From contig JAJQCQ010000019.1 in assembly GCA_021202635.1 (NCBI GenBank), forward strand, positions 1 through 46,483: a DNA stretch of 46,483 bases, in the 5' to 3' direction. The stretch is from Lachnospiraceae bacterium. GTDB lineage: Bacteria > Bacillota > Clostridia > Lachnospirales > Lachnospiraceae. The position numbers and the translations under genes are program-made. Below are positions 15,475 to 23,733 of this stretch, one piece after another. The notes under the pieces are model-generated. The model had not been told where the DNA came from. It worked only from the letters and a program-made list of their open reading frames with translations, and did not search any database. Each line of letters starts with the position of its first letter. Position 1 is the stretch's first letter.

Positions 15475-16653
15475 ATGCGGTTGGCGAAAATGAAAACGAA
15501 TGATAAAAAAGAACAGAGATATGTTGAATTATATCATGCATTGAAAACGGCGGCAGGTCCTGTCTGCCATCAGCTTTTCGGAATAAAAAAGGAAGATGAG
15601 ATCAATCTGCCGAAAGAACCCTGCCTGGTGGTGGTCAATCATACCTGCTATTTTGATCCTCTGATTGTCGCAATGTCTGTGGATCAGCCACTCTGCTTTG
15701 TGGCCGGAGAAAACCTGCTTCGTCACAGGCTTGTGACTTTCCTGGCAGTCGATGTTTTCCGCAGCATTCCCTGTTCCAAAGGGAAACTCAATACAGGAAC
15801 GATCCTTGATATATCTCGAAGTCTGAAAACGGGACATTATGTCTGTATGTTTGCGGAGGGAAACATTACATATGATGGAACTACGGCACCATTGGCTCCT
15901 GTAAATGGCAAACTTTTCAGAGCATTGCATTGTACAGTTGTGACTGTTTCCGTGACAGGTGCTTACCAGGTTCTTCCGCGATGGAGCAGCAGATTATGCA
16001 GAGGGAATGTTTCTGCAAAGATAAAGGGTGTTTATACGAAAGAAATGCTGCGCAATATGATTCCGGAAGAGATTGTGACGCGTTTCAATCAGGATCTGTA
16101 TATGGAGCAGTGTGCTGCAGATGCAGAAAAAGCCTGCCATCGTAGCGCGAAGGGAATTCGTTATGTGCTTTATGCCTGTCCGGAATGTGGTGCTCTGGGA
16201 AAAATCAGAGGAAAAGGAAGAAAAATCTGTTGTCTTGGATGTGGAAAGGTATGGGAATACGATGGGCGTGGAAAAATCAAAGGAGGTCGATTTCAGACAA
16301 TCTGGCAGTGGAATCGCTGGCAGATTGGATTTGTGAAGGATCTTGTCCAGGGAGATGTGAATATTGGAATATCGGATTTGAATGCCAGACTTTACCAAAT
16401 TGCTGATGACCATAAGCGGCATCTGTGTGAATCAGGAACACTTATTTTAAACCAGACAAAATTATCGGTTGGAAAATATGTGATTCCCTTAGAAAAAATC
16501 TCCCGAATGGATACCCGCAATAAGGGCATACTCCTTTTTTCTACGAATAACGAGGATTATTACGAGATTTCAGTCCGAAATGGCTTTTCCGGATTGATGT
16601 ATAAGACCTTTTTTGAAGTATTGAAAGAAAAAATAACTGTATGCAGAAAATGA
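15475..16653 (+). CDS. PlsC-type acyltransferase with zinc ribbon and PH-like tail (second copy)
   Basis: A 392-residue protein. Residues about 30-210 are a PlsC acyltransferase (HX4D: His56 and Asp61 in VVNHTCYFDP; FAEGNITYDG as the glycerophosphate-binding block). A CPECG...CCLGCG zinc ribbon follows at about 235-257. The last 90 residues are beta-rich (SVGKYVIPLEKISRMDTRN, then LLFSTNNEDYYEI) and resemble a PH-like domain. The extra modules are unlike house-keeping PlsC and may tether it to membrane or partners. ATG 15490 is an alternative start. It ends the lipid cluster; a CAGCAA/TTGCTG hairpin lies in the 48-base gap before the convergent rhomboid gene. Confidence 0.78.
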   Translation: MRLAKMKTNDKKEQRYVELYHALKTAAGPVCHQLFGIKKEDEINLPKEPCLVVVNHTCYFDPLIVAMSVDQPLCFVAGENLLRHRLVTFLAVDVFRSIPCSKGKLNTGTILDISRSLKTGHYVCMFAEGNITYDGTTAPLAPVNGKLFRALHCTVVTVSVTGAYQVLPRWSSRLCRGNVSAKIKGVYTKEMLRNMIPEEIVTRFNQDLYMEQCAADAEKACHRSAKGIRYVLYACPECGALGKIRGKGRKICCLGCGKVWEYDGRGKIKGGRFQTIWQWNRWQIGFVKDLVQGDVNIGISDLNARLYQIADDHKRHLCESGTLILNQTKLSVGKYVIPLEKISRMDTRNKGILLFSTNNEDYYEISVRNGFSGLMYKTFFEVLKEKITVCRK

Positions 16654-16701
16654 AGAGCAAGGCAGCAAAATAAATCTGTTGCTGAGCGTTGTGAACCCTT
16701 T

Positions 16702-17307
16702 TCAGCCGGATGTGCCAGCCGTTTTTATCCTGCCAGTTATTACAAGGATAAAGCTGATCATAATGCCTGCGGCAAAACCAAATGAGTGAACCAGGAAAGC
16801 ACTGACACTTGTATTTGCGAATATAAAATATACAATTGTGATAATCACATCCGGCCTGTACCATATAAAATGAAAATGCTTCGGGAATCGGAGAATGCAT
16901 ACGATCAGGCATGCGATAAGCGCAAACACTCCGCTTGATGCGCCAATATCATAGGTTAAATCTGTGATTACCATCGAATAAGCAATCTCGGCCAGAATTC
17001 CTCCAGATAAAAAAATAAACAAAGTATGTCGTTTTTTTAAAAACGAACCAAGCAAAGAACCAACAGATAGTATACCAATGGAATTCGCCAGCAAATGTCG
17101 GAGATTGTAGTGCAGGAACAGGCAGGTGATCCAACGGTAATATTCTCCGTTTACGTATTTCATGCAGGTAGCACCGAAAGATACAAACGTATCTTCTGTA
17201 CCCGGAAGCAGGATATAGAGTAAAACGAAGATGAGTACAAGAGTAATGGCAACTATGTTGTGATATACCCAGCTTCGTATTTCTGCTATATGTTTTTTCA
17301 GAATCAT
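16702..17307 (-). CDS. Rhomboid-family intramembrane serine protease
   Basis: A 201-residue six-helix membrane protein. GEYYRWITCLFLHYNLRHLLAN (54-75) matches the rhomboid L1/TM2 region with His66, His71 and Asn75. The catalytic serine is in GASSGVFAL (122-130), most likely Ser125, and its partner is His174 in LVHSFGFAAGI. The motif reads GASSG rather than the usual GxSG. A good purine-rich binding site precedes the ATG on the minus strand. Rhomboids cleave single-pass membrane proteins within the bilayer; the substrate is unknown. It is monocistronic, convergent to the lipid cluster and divergent from the hydrolase operon. Confidence 0.83.
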   Translation of the reverse strand: MILKKHIAEIRSWVYHNIVAITLVLIFVLLYILLPGTEDTFVSFGATCMKYVNGEYYRWITCLFLHYNLRHLLANSIGILSVGSLLGSFLKKRHTLFIFLSGGILAEIAYSMVITDLTYDIGASSGVFALIACLIVCILRFPKHFHFIWYRPDVIITIVYFIFANTSVSAFLVHSFGFAAGIMISFILVITGRIKTAGTSG

Positions 17308-17406
17308 CCCTCTTCCCTTCCTTTCTGTGCGAAACTTCAGGCAAAAACCATAATTTGAATTGCTTATAGATAGTAAACGATATAAGGCATTTTTCTTTAT
17401 ATCCGA

Positions 17407-17423
17407 CAGATTTTAAAAATCTG
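17407..17423. promoter_or_regulatory. Palindrome in the rhomboid/hydrolase divergent gap
   Basis: CAGATTTT and AAAATCTG form a perfect inverted repeat around one base. It lies mid-gap between two divergent genes and could be an operator; a terminator is unlikely with a one-base centre. Confidence 0.3.
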
Positions 17424-17465
17424 TTGGTTGATATATGTATTCTACCTGTGTTAATTTATATATAA

Positions 17466-17478
17466 CGAATCGGATTCG
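17466..17478. promoter_or_regulatory. Palindrome CGAATC-G-GATTCG before hydrolase operon
   Basis: A perfect 13-base palindrome about 85 bases before the hydrolase start. Its position suits a repressor site, but no cognate regulator is evident nearby. Confidence 0.3.
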
Positions 17479-17563
17479 GTAAACGTATTTTAGGATGGGG
17501 TGCCTGTACTTGTCAAGGAAAAAACTGCGATGGAATATCGGCTATCAAAAAAGGAGAAAGCGG

Positions 17564-18265
17564 ATGATGATTTTTTTCTGTGTAATCGGGATTCTTGCCG
17601 TCGGATTCATTTGTCTTTTGCTTTATCACAATCGGGCGTTCCCGGAAGCGCAGGAGATTGCTGAGGAAATGGAACTGGTTGGAAAGGATTATTACTTCTA
17701 TGGAAGCAGCAAAACTGGTTTCATTATTTTTTCCGGCGCAAAAACAGATGAAAAGGCCTATACATACCTCGCGAAGCTGCTGCATGAGGAGGGATACACG
17801 GTGGTGATCCCCAGGCAGCTGTTTTATCTGAGTCTGTTTGGAACTGTCCATGGCCTGGAGATTATGGAGTCAAACACGCAGATTGAAAAATGGATTCTGA
17901 TCGGTCATTCGCTTGGAGGCATGCCAGTCAGCCGGATCGCTGCCTCCAAGCCGGATGGCCTGGTTGGGGTGGCCTTTTTGGCTACCTACGCATCTGCAGA
18001 TCTTTCCGGTCTGGATATCGGTGCCATTCGCATTACCGCCGATCATGACGGTATCATGAATAATACGTTCATGGAAAAATACGATGGCAATCTGCCTGCA
18101 AACTCTGCAAATATCATGCTGGAAGGTGCGAATCACCAGGGTTTTGCAGCGTATCATTCCTCATCCGGACGTGATGGGGAAGCTTCCATCTCATGGAGAG
18201 AACAGAACGAGCAGAGTGTGAAACTTATTCTGGATTATTTTTCCGATGTGCTAAGTGAGGAGTAA
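17564..18265 (+). CDS. Membrane-anchored alpha/beta hydrolase
   Basis: The start at 17564 follows AAGGAG by eight bases; upstream in-frame codons have none. Of 233 residues, 2-21 form a hydrophobic N-terminal anchor (MIFFCVIGILAVGFICLLLY), placing the catalytic domain outside the membrane. GHSLGG (114-119) holds the nucleophile Ser116. ADHDG near 165 and GANHQGF near 190 supply the likely acid and His. The size and order fit the small alpha/beta hydrolase family PF12695. The substrate is unknown. It is followed after three bases by the DUF2156 gene, so the two probably form an operon acting at the envelope. Confidence 0.78.
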   Translation: MMIFFCVIGILAVGFICLLLYHNRAFPEAQEIAEEMELVGKDYYFYGSSKTGFIIFSGAKTDEKAYTYLAKLLHEEGYTVVIPRQLFYLSLFGTVHGLEIMESNTQIEKWILIGHSLGGMPVSRIAASKPDGLVGVAFLATYASADLSGLDIGAIRITADHDGIMNNTFMEKYDGNLPANSANIMLEGANHQGFAAYHSSSGRDGEASISWREQNEQSVKLILDYFSDVLSEE

Positions 18266-18268
18266 CGT

Positions 18269-19366
18269 ATGATAGAAAAAGATTTATCCGGGAACCTGGA
18301 GCAGGTAGCTGCCGCTCAGATCATAGGGAAATATGGGACGGATTCCCAGCATGGCTTGTCGCTGTGTCCGAATTACAGTTATTTTTTTGGAAAGGCAGTT
18401 TCGGGGGTGATTCCTTATACGCTTGCGGGAAAAAGAGCCATGAGCCAGGGAGATCCGGCTTGCAGGCAGGAGGAAATTCAGAAGCTGACAGACGAATACA
18501 TTGCATTTTGCAGAAGAAATGGTTACAGGCCTGTTTTTAATTCTGTCAGCCTGGAAATGGCCAGATTACTTGAAACCAGGGGTTTTTCCGTGCTGAAATA
18601 TGGGGAGGAAGCAATACTGGAACTGGAGAGCTATTCTCTGTCTGGCGGAAAGAAAGGCGCTCTGCGAAGAAACGTGGCAAAGCTTGACCGGGCGGGAGTG
18701 ATTTCAGAAGAATATTGTCCGCAGGCGGGCAGAGACTGGTCACTGGAAAAAGAAATCGCAGCGCTGGAAGAGCAGTGGTTCGCTGATAAAAAGCTGAAGC
18801 TTACTTATTCGGTCGGAGATTTACAGTTCGATATGCCTTATGGCAGACGGTATTTTATTTCCAGAGATGCGGCTGGAGATCTTCTGACGGTTTTGTCCTT
18901 TTTGCCGTATAAAAGCGGAAAAGGGTACTGCGTGGATGTGATGTACCGGAAGCTGGACGGGCCGACCGGGGAGATGGAGCACGCGATTATTTCGGCAGCC
19001 ATGAAAATGAAAGAGGATGGAGTGGAAGAAGTCAGCCTGAATATTGCGCCGCTTGCTGGGATTGATGTGACAAAGCCGGATACGGGCAGGATTGAAGAGC
19101 TGATGTATGTCATTTACAACAATATGGATTTTGGATATGACTTCAAAAATCTTTATCGGTTTAAAAGCAAGTTTGATCCAAGTGTATGGAGGGAACGGTA
19201 TCTGGTTTACGACAGGAAGATTTCGCCGGTGCGGCTGGCAACTTCGATTACGAGGACAAAGGGTGTCGCTGATCCCAGACTTTATATGAGATACAAAAAA
19301 TTTTTCGTGTCCTATATCCTGTTCCCAGGGCGATATAGAGAGCAGGGGGAATCAGATAAACTATAA
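18269..19366 (+). CDS. DUF2156 protein, MprF C-terminal-like aminoacyl transferase domain
   Basis: A 365-residue soluble protein matching the phosphatidylglycerol lysyltransferase C-terminal (LPG synthase C, DUF2156) family. It is two tandem GNAT-like folds without the flippase/membrane part of MprF. Recognisable pieces are KGALRRNVAKLDRAG, EEQWFADKK, YCVDVMYRK and the C-terminal NMDFGYDFKNLYRFKSKFDPSWER-like block (here SVWRER). Such stand-alone proteins may transfer an amino acid from charged tRNA to a lipid or other small acceptor. A ribosome binding site (GAGGAG) lies at the end of the hydrolase gene, giving tight coupling. Substrates cannot be told from sequence. Confidence 0.75.
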   Translation: MIEKDLSGNLEQVAAAQIIGKYGTDSQHGLSLCPNYSYFFGKAVSGVIPYTLAGKRAMSQGDPACRQEEIQKLTDEYIAFCRRNGYRPVFNSVSLEMARLLETRGFSVLKYGEEAILELESYSLSGGKKGALRRNVAKLDRAGVISEEYCPQAGRDWSLEKEIAALEEQWFADKKLKLTYSVGDLQFDMPYGRRYFISRDAAGDLLTVLSFLPYKSGKGYCVDVMYRKLDGPTGEMEHAIISAAMKMKEDGVEEVSLNIAPLAGIDVTKPDTGRIEELMYVIYNNMDFGYDFKNLYRFKSKFDPSVWRERYLVYDRKISPVRLATSITRTKGVADPRLYMRYKKFFVSYILFPGRYREQGESDKL

Positions 19367-19416
19367 GCGAATCCGTTTCGGAAGAATATTTTTTACTTGA
19401 TGGTTTTGATGATGAG

Positions 19417-19442
19417 CAGGCCGGATATTTTTATCCGGCCTG
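19417..19442. terminator. Inverted repeat between convergent DUF2156 gene and esterase remnant
   Basis: A perfect 10-bp stem CAGGCCGGAT / ATCCGGCCTG with a 6-base A/T loop, 50 bases after the DUF2156 stop. It lacks a clean T-run. It shares its CAGGCC/GGCCTG core with the terminator after the ceramidase-esterase gene at 44862, whose 3' coding end also has a relic copy here. Confidence 0.5.
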
Positions 19443-19463
19443 AAATTCGCTGTGTGTTTGATT

Positions 19464-19529
19464 TTACTTTGTCTGTTCAAACAGCCATTCTCTTACGGTA
19501 TTCAGATCATATGCTACGCGCCAGGTGTT
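19464..19529 (-). pseudogene. 3' remnant of a COG4099-type esterase gene
   Basis: The minus strand reads NTWRVAYDLNTVREWLFEQT, then K and a stop at 19464. This matches the C-termini of the two esterases in this window ([16 protein letters not shown] at about 35500-35543 and [13 protein letters not shown] at 44768-44806). Nothing recognisable of the gene remains upstream. It is a scrap about 22 codons long, evidence that a third copy once stood here. Confidence 0.6.
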
Positions 19530-19754
19530 CCTGCTCTTCATCGGTGAGTGTGGCGGCCCACTGGGCAATCTGGAGCATCCGGCTGTGTGATACACCGCGG
19601 AAGGCGGGATTACCACACTGGATACGATGCATGCGGATCTGGAGAGCGCGCTGCTTTCGGAGGAATGATGGTATAAGAGCGTTTTGGCGCAGAAAAGAAA
19701 GGTGGTTCGCAGCTCTTTCCCTGACAGAGGAGGAGCTGCGGGCTATTTTTTTGC
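19530..19754. other. Gene debris, no intact coding region
   Basis: Short protein-like scraps in conflicting frames. On the plus strand YTAEGGITTLDTMHADLESA runs to a stop at 19666-19668. On the minus strand HSRMLQIAQWAATLTDEEQE overlaps the esterase scrap in another frame. Neither has a start signal. The stretch is best read as remnants of deleted genes. Confidence 0.45.
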
Positions 19755-19783
19755 TTGACAAATAGATAATTAATGAATATGAT
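19755..19783 (+). promoter_or_regulatory. Consensus sigma-A promoter of the nitrogenase-like operon
   Basis: TTGACA (19755-19760), exactly 17 bases, TATGAT (19778-19783). Transcription would begin near 19790, about 57 bases before the first gene. An A/T-rich imperfect palindrome (TTAAT...ATTAA, about 19770-19786) overlaps the -10 region and could bind a repressor. Confidence 0.78.
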
Positions 19784-19846
19784 TAACTCATGTGAATTAA
19801 ATAATTGAAATTGGCATTCTATAATCATCATATACGGAGGAAATGA

Positions 19847-20266
19847 ATGAACAGAGAAAAGAATAGAAACATGGACGAGGGGCCTATGCCTCACCGCGGA
19901 GGAAAAGGAGATCATTTGCTTGAGGAACTGGCGGAAAAGAGGATGCTGCTTTTTGTGGGTTCTGTGAATTGCCTGCGTCATAAGCCATATCGGAGAATCG
20001 GGGCGCTGATGCGTGAGGGGCGGGCAGCACTGCTTTGCCCGTCGATGAGCGATTTTTCCAGCGGGCGCTATCTGAACCAGATCGTTGAGGCGCTCGCAGA
20101 GCTTTCTAGGGAACATGGGGAGAAGCAGTTTGTCATTGCCTGTGGCTGTCAGTGGGTCATTCTCTCAACAGACAGTGAGCTGCTGAAGGAACGGGTAAAA
20201 CGGGAACATGACATTGACCTTACCGTATTTGAGGACGCACATCTGGAATTTGGAGATCATGAGTAG
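19847..20266 (+). CDS. Small cysteine protein of nitrogenase-like operon
   Basis: The start at 19847 has GGAGG six bases upstream; an overlapping ATG at 19843 is too close. The product is 139 residues, soluble. Cysteines are at 42 (SVNCLRHKP), 64 (ALLCPSMSD), 99 and 101 (IACGCQWV). Segment 60-101 loosely recalls the Rossmann strand and Cys loops of nitrogenase component 1. No family is securely recognised. As the first gene of an operon with NifD/E-like and NifH-like proteins, it may supply Fe-S ligands missing from the NifD/E-like partner (inference). The N-terminal 25 residues are charged and probably disordered. Confidence 0.6.
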   Translation: MNREKNRNMDEGPMPHRGGKGDHLLEELAEKRMLLFVGSVNCLRHKPYRRIGALMREGRAALLCPSMSDFSSGRYLNQIVEALAELSREHGEKQFVIACGCQWVILSTDSELLKERVKREHDIDLTVFEDAHLEFGDHE

Positions 20267-20359
20267 CAGTGTGTTTTGGGAAAACGAGACGCAGATTTGC
20301 GGCTGGTTTGGTTTAACAGGCGGATTCGATGAAACAAAAGAAAAGGAGACATTGATTAT

Positions 20360-21706
20360 ATGAAGCGATTGTGGAAAGTGTTGCCGCCCTGCCTTTCGGA
20401 TCTGATGGGATTTGAGGCAGTCGTGAATGAGACAGAAGGACTGGGACTGATTGATGATTCGAGCACCTATAAGCCGTTTTTGTTTGGGCGCGGCGGGCAT
20501 GGATGGCCGGGAATGGAGGGCTGCCATGGACATGGAGGCGGTCGGGGCGGCTTTGGAAGGCTTATGCCCGGAATGCGTGTTATTAATTCGGATATACGCA
20601 ATGAGGATATTATTACCGGCACAGAAAAGAAAGTGATGCAGGCATTTGATAAGGGCGTGAAGCAGCTTTCCCCGAATTTCGCCCTGCTTGCTTATGGTCC
20701 ATCCGCGTCTATGATTGGATCAGATCTGGAATACGCGGCAGAGAAGATTACGGAAGGTTCTGCCCTCGTGCAGCGAAGCTCCAAGGAAGAACTGGCCAGC
20801 CTCCGAACGGAGAGAGGGAGCGCTTCTGTGCAGAGCGGCCTTCCCGCGGCGGCGGTGAAGATTGACGGGGAAAAGGATTATCTGTATGGGATCAGCTGCA
20901 CGCTGGAAGCAATGGGACGTCTTTTGCTGACGCCTCGTGAGACAATCCCCGGCTCCCTGAATATTCTGGGCGCCAATACGATTGACTGGGCAAAGGAATC
21001 GTTTGCCGACCTGGAGGCGCTTTTGAAGCAGGAAGGATTTCAGATTCTCTCCCGCTGGGGCTGGAAGGAGACGACTGAAAATCTGAAGCTGGCGTCTGCC
21101 GCGGTGTTGAACCTGGTAGTAAACGAATCCGGTTTGCGCCTGGCCAGGTATATGGAGAGGGAATATGGGATCCCTTATCTGGCAGGAGCGCCGTTCGGTG
21201 CGGACTTTACGGAGACATTGAAGATCAGGCTGAAAGAAGCTGTTCCAGTGACTGACACGAAACGTCCGGGAGAAAAACAGAGGAAAGAGTGCCGTTTGTC
21301 TGAGTCTGCCGCGAGCCCGAATGAAGATCAGAGAAAAGAAAATGATGTGGATACAGAGCCGGAGATTCTGATTGTTGGGGAACAGTTTACGGCTAACGCG
21401 ATCCGCCGGGAATTACTTCGCCGCGGAAAAACAAAGATCCGGGTGCTCAGTTTTTATGATATGGACAGGGCATATATGGAGACTGGTGATCAGAAGCTGA
21501 TCGGAGAGGATGACTTTACCAGGCAGGCCAATGCAGAGTCTGTCCGTATCATATGTGCCGATGGCGACTTGCGGCCGCTGGTGAAAAAAGAAGTGCGTTG
21601 GGTGCAGCTCCCCAATACAGGCAGTATGTTTCCGGTAGAACCAATGGAAGCGTTTAACATGACGGGCGGTGCACTGGATGCCTGGCTGGACCGGGAAGGA
21701 CTGTAA
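20360..21706 (+). CDS. Nitrogenase component 1-type oxidoreductase, NifD/NifE-like
   Basis: A 448-residue member of the Oxidored_nitro family (PF00148). Landmarks: LPPCLSDLMGF (Cys11, the first P-cluster-type position), NEDIITGTEKKVMQAFDKGV, YGPSASMIGSDLEYAAE (where true nitrogenases carry a ligand Cys before the MIGDD motif; here Ala), GSLNILGANTIDW, LNLVVNESGLRLARYMEREYGIPYL, and the C-terminal domain ILIVGEQFTANAIRRELL. Cysteines are only 11, 55, 180, 311 and 399. An unusual Gly/His-rich segment (43-71, with GWPGMEGCHGHGGGRGG) replaces the region between the first two cluster ligands. A charged linker spans 297-335. It probably acts as the reductase partner of the NifH-like protein on an unknown substrate; the substrate is unlikely to be N2 since no cofactor genes are present. 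Confidence 0.78.
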   Translation: MKRLWKVLPPCLSDLMGFEAVVNETEGLGLIDDSSTYKPFLFGRGGHGWPGMEGCHGHGGGRGGFGRLMPGMRVINSDIRNEDIITGTEKKVMQAFDKGVKQLSPNFALLAYGPSASMIGSDLEYAAEKITEGSALVQRSSKEELASLRTERGSASVQSGLPAAAVKIDGEKDYLYGISCTLEAMGRLLLTPRETIPGSLNILGANTIDWAKESFADLEALLKQEGFQILSRWGWKETTENLKLASAAVLNLVVNESGLRLARYMEREYGIPYLAGAPFGADFTETLKIRLKEAVPVTDTKRPGEKQRKECRLSESAASPNEDQRKENDVDTEPEILIVGEQFTANAIRRELLRRGKTKIRVLSFYDMDRAYMETGDQKLIGEDDFTRQANAESVRIICADGDLRPLVKKEVRWVQLPNTGSMFPVEPMEAFNMTGGALDAWLDREGL

Positions 21707-21743
21707 ACTTCTGGCATCATTTAAGAAGTCGGAAGGCCTGTAA

Positions 21744-22607
<864 letters not shown>

Positions 22608-22720
22608 CCGAAATTGCTCGAAGAGTGTCAGGGGAGCGACCAGAGAGTAACGGAAAAGTGACCAAAAGCGACCGGGGAATGACCGGAAAGCGTTATGACG
22701 AATGGCAGAAGGAGAGACAG

Positions 22721-23140
22721 ATGGACAGAGAGCAGCTGATTGAAGAAGTTACGAACGCAATCTGGAAAATGCGCGTGAGCCAGAAAAGAAAGCGTTCTGG
22801 AGAATCCGATTCCGGGCGGGGGATGGTACTCAATTATCTGTACGAGCACCAGGGGCAGGCTTTCCCTGGGGATCTGCGCGATTACATGCATGTCACAACC
22901 CCGCGCGTAACGGCGGTTCTCAATGAACTGGAGGAAGACCGGCTCATTGTCAGAGAGACGGCGGCGTGCGACCGCAGACGTGTGAGCGTGAAGCTGACTG
23001 ACCTGGGATGGGAGCGTGTGGGGCAGCGGCGGAAGGAAAAACGGGAGGAGGCCGCCCGGCTCATAGACCGTCTGGGAACAGAAGACGCAGAGGCTCTGCT
23101 GCGGATCTGCCGTGTGGTAGAAAAACTCGGGGATAATTGA
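22721..23140 (+). CDS. MarR-family regulator of the nitrogenase-like operon
   Basis: The start at 22721 (MDREQLIEEVTNAIW) follows AAGGAGAGACAG; the frame is open back to 22604 but that part is Arg/Lys-rich and overlaps the NifH-like stop. The product is 139 residues. Its winged helix includes VLNYLYEHQGQAFPGDLRDY, HVTTPRVTAVLNELEEDRLI and the wing RETAACDRRRVSVKLT, which is the MarR pattern. Cys at the wing could respond to redox stress. It lies last in the operon, so it is likely to control it, or the adjacent MATE operon whose operator begins just downstream. Confidence 0.8.
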   Translation: MDREQLIEEVTNAIWKMRVSQKRKRSGESDSGRGMVLNYLYEHQGQAFPGDLRDYMHVTTPRVTAVLNELEEDRLIVRETAACDRRRVSVKLTDLGWERVGQRRKEKREEAARLIDRLGTEDAEALLRICRVVEKLGDN

Positions 23141-23150
23141 AAATTTCCGG

Positions 23151-23178
23151 TTGACAAACAGAAATCTACGCGTATAAT
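23151..23178 (+). promoter_or_regulatory. Consensus sigma-A promoter of the MarR-MATE operon
   Basis: TTGACA (23151-23156), 16-base spacer, TATAAT (23173-23178). Both hexamers are perfect. The next 33 bases form the operator described separately. Confidence 0.8.
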
Positions 23179-23210
23179 AGTTGGTAAACAAACGGTTAGC
23201 ATACAAACTA
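23178..23210. promoter_or_regulatory. MarR-type operator at the start site
   Basis: Two 14-base direct repeats, GTTGGTAAACAAAC (23180-23193) and GTTAGCATACAAAC (23195-23208), agree at 11 of 14 positions. The whole 33-base block is also an imperfect palindrome (TAGTT...AACTA, 11 of 16 arm positions). It abuts the -10 hexamer and covers the transcription start, the normal place for MarR self-repression. Confidence 0.65.
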
Positions 23211-23298
23211 AATACGGGAGGAGCCGTGCGAAGAAAAAACCAGACAAAAAACGGAAAACCATACGGAATTCCAGACGGAAAAGGAAGGAGAGAAGAGA

Positions 23299-23733
23299 AT
23301 GGACAGCCTGCATGTTCGGATTGCCCTGACGAAAGGACAGTTCAGCAAATACATTTTACGCAAGGCCAGAGAGATTGGATTGCTGCGGGGACAGCCGCAC
23401 ATTCTGGAGTACCTGGCAACGAATGACGGCTGTTCGCAGACAGAGGTTTGCGAAGCCTGGGATCTGGATAAGTCCACAGTTTCCGGCCTGATCGAACGGA
23501 TGGAACGGGACGGCCTGATTCGTGTCGAACGGGAAGAGGACGACCGGAGAAAAAAGAAGCTGTTTCTCACATCGAAGGGCACCGAGCTGGGTGAAAAAAT
23601 GGATGTGTATATGAAGCAGCTGGATGAGCTGGCATTCGCGGGAATATCAGAAGAGGAGCAGGAGCAGTTCATGCTCGTGCTTTCCCGCATTTATCAGAAT
23701 TTAAAAGGAGCAGAAGAAAATGGGAAAGAATAA
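23299..23733 (+). CDS. MarR-family transcriptional regulator
   Basis: A 144-residue MarR protein. The recognition region is GCSQTEVCEAWDLDKSTVSGLIERMERDGLI and the wing is REEDDRRKKKLFLT with the conserved D(D/E)R(R/S) start. N- and C-terminal helices form the dimer interface. It begins after GGAGAGAAGAGA and overlaps the MATE gene by 14 bases, the common layout of a repressor with the efflux pump it controls. The operator immediately upstream is its probable target, relieved by a pump substrate. Confidence 0.88.
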   Translation: MDSLHVRIALTKGQFSKYILRKAREIGLLRGQPHILEYLATNDGCSQTEVCEAWDLDKSTVSGLIERMERDGLIRVEREEDDRRKKKLFLTSKGTELGEKMDVYMKQLDELAFAGISEEEQEQFMLVLSRIYQNLKGAEENGKE

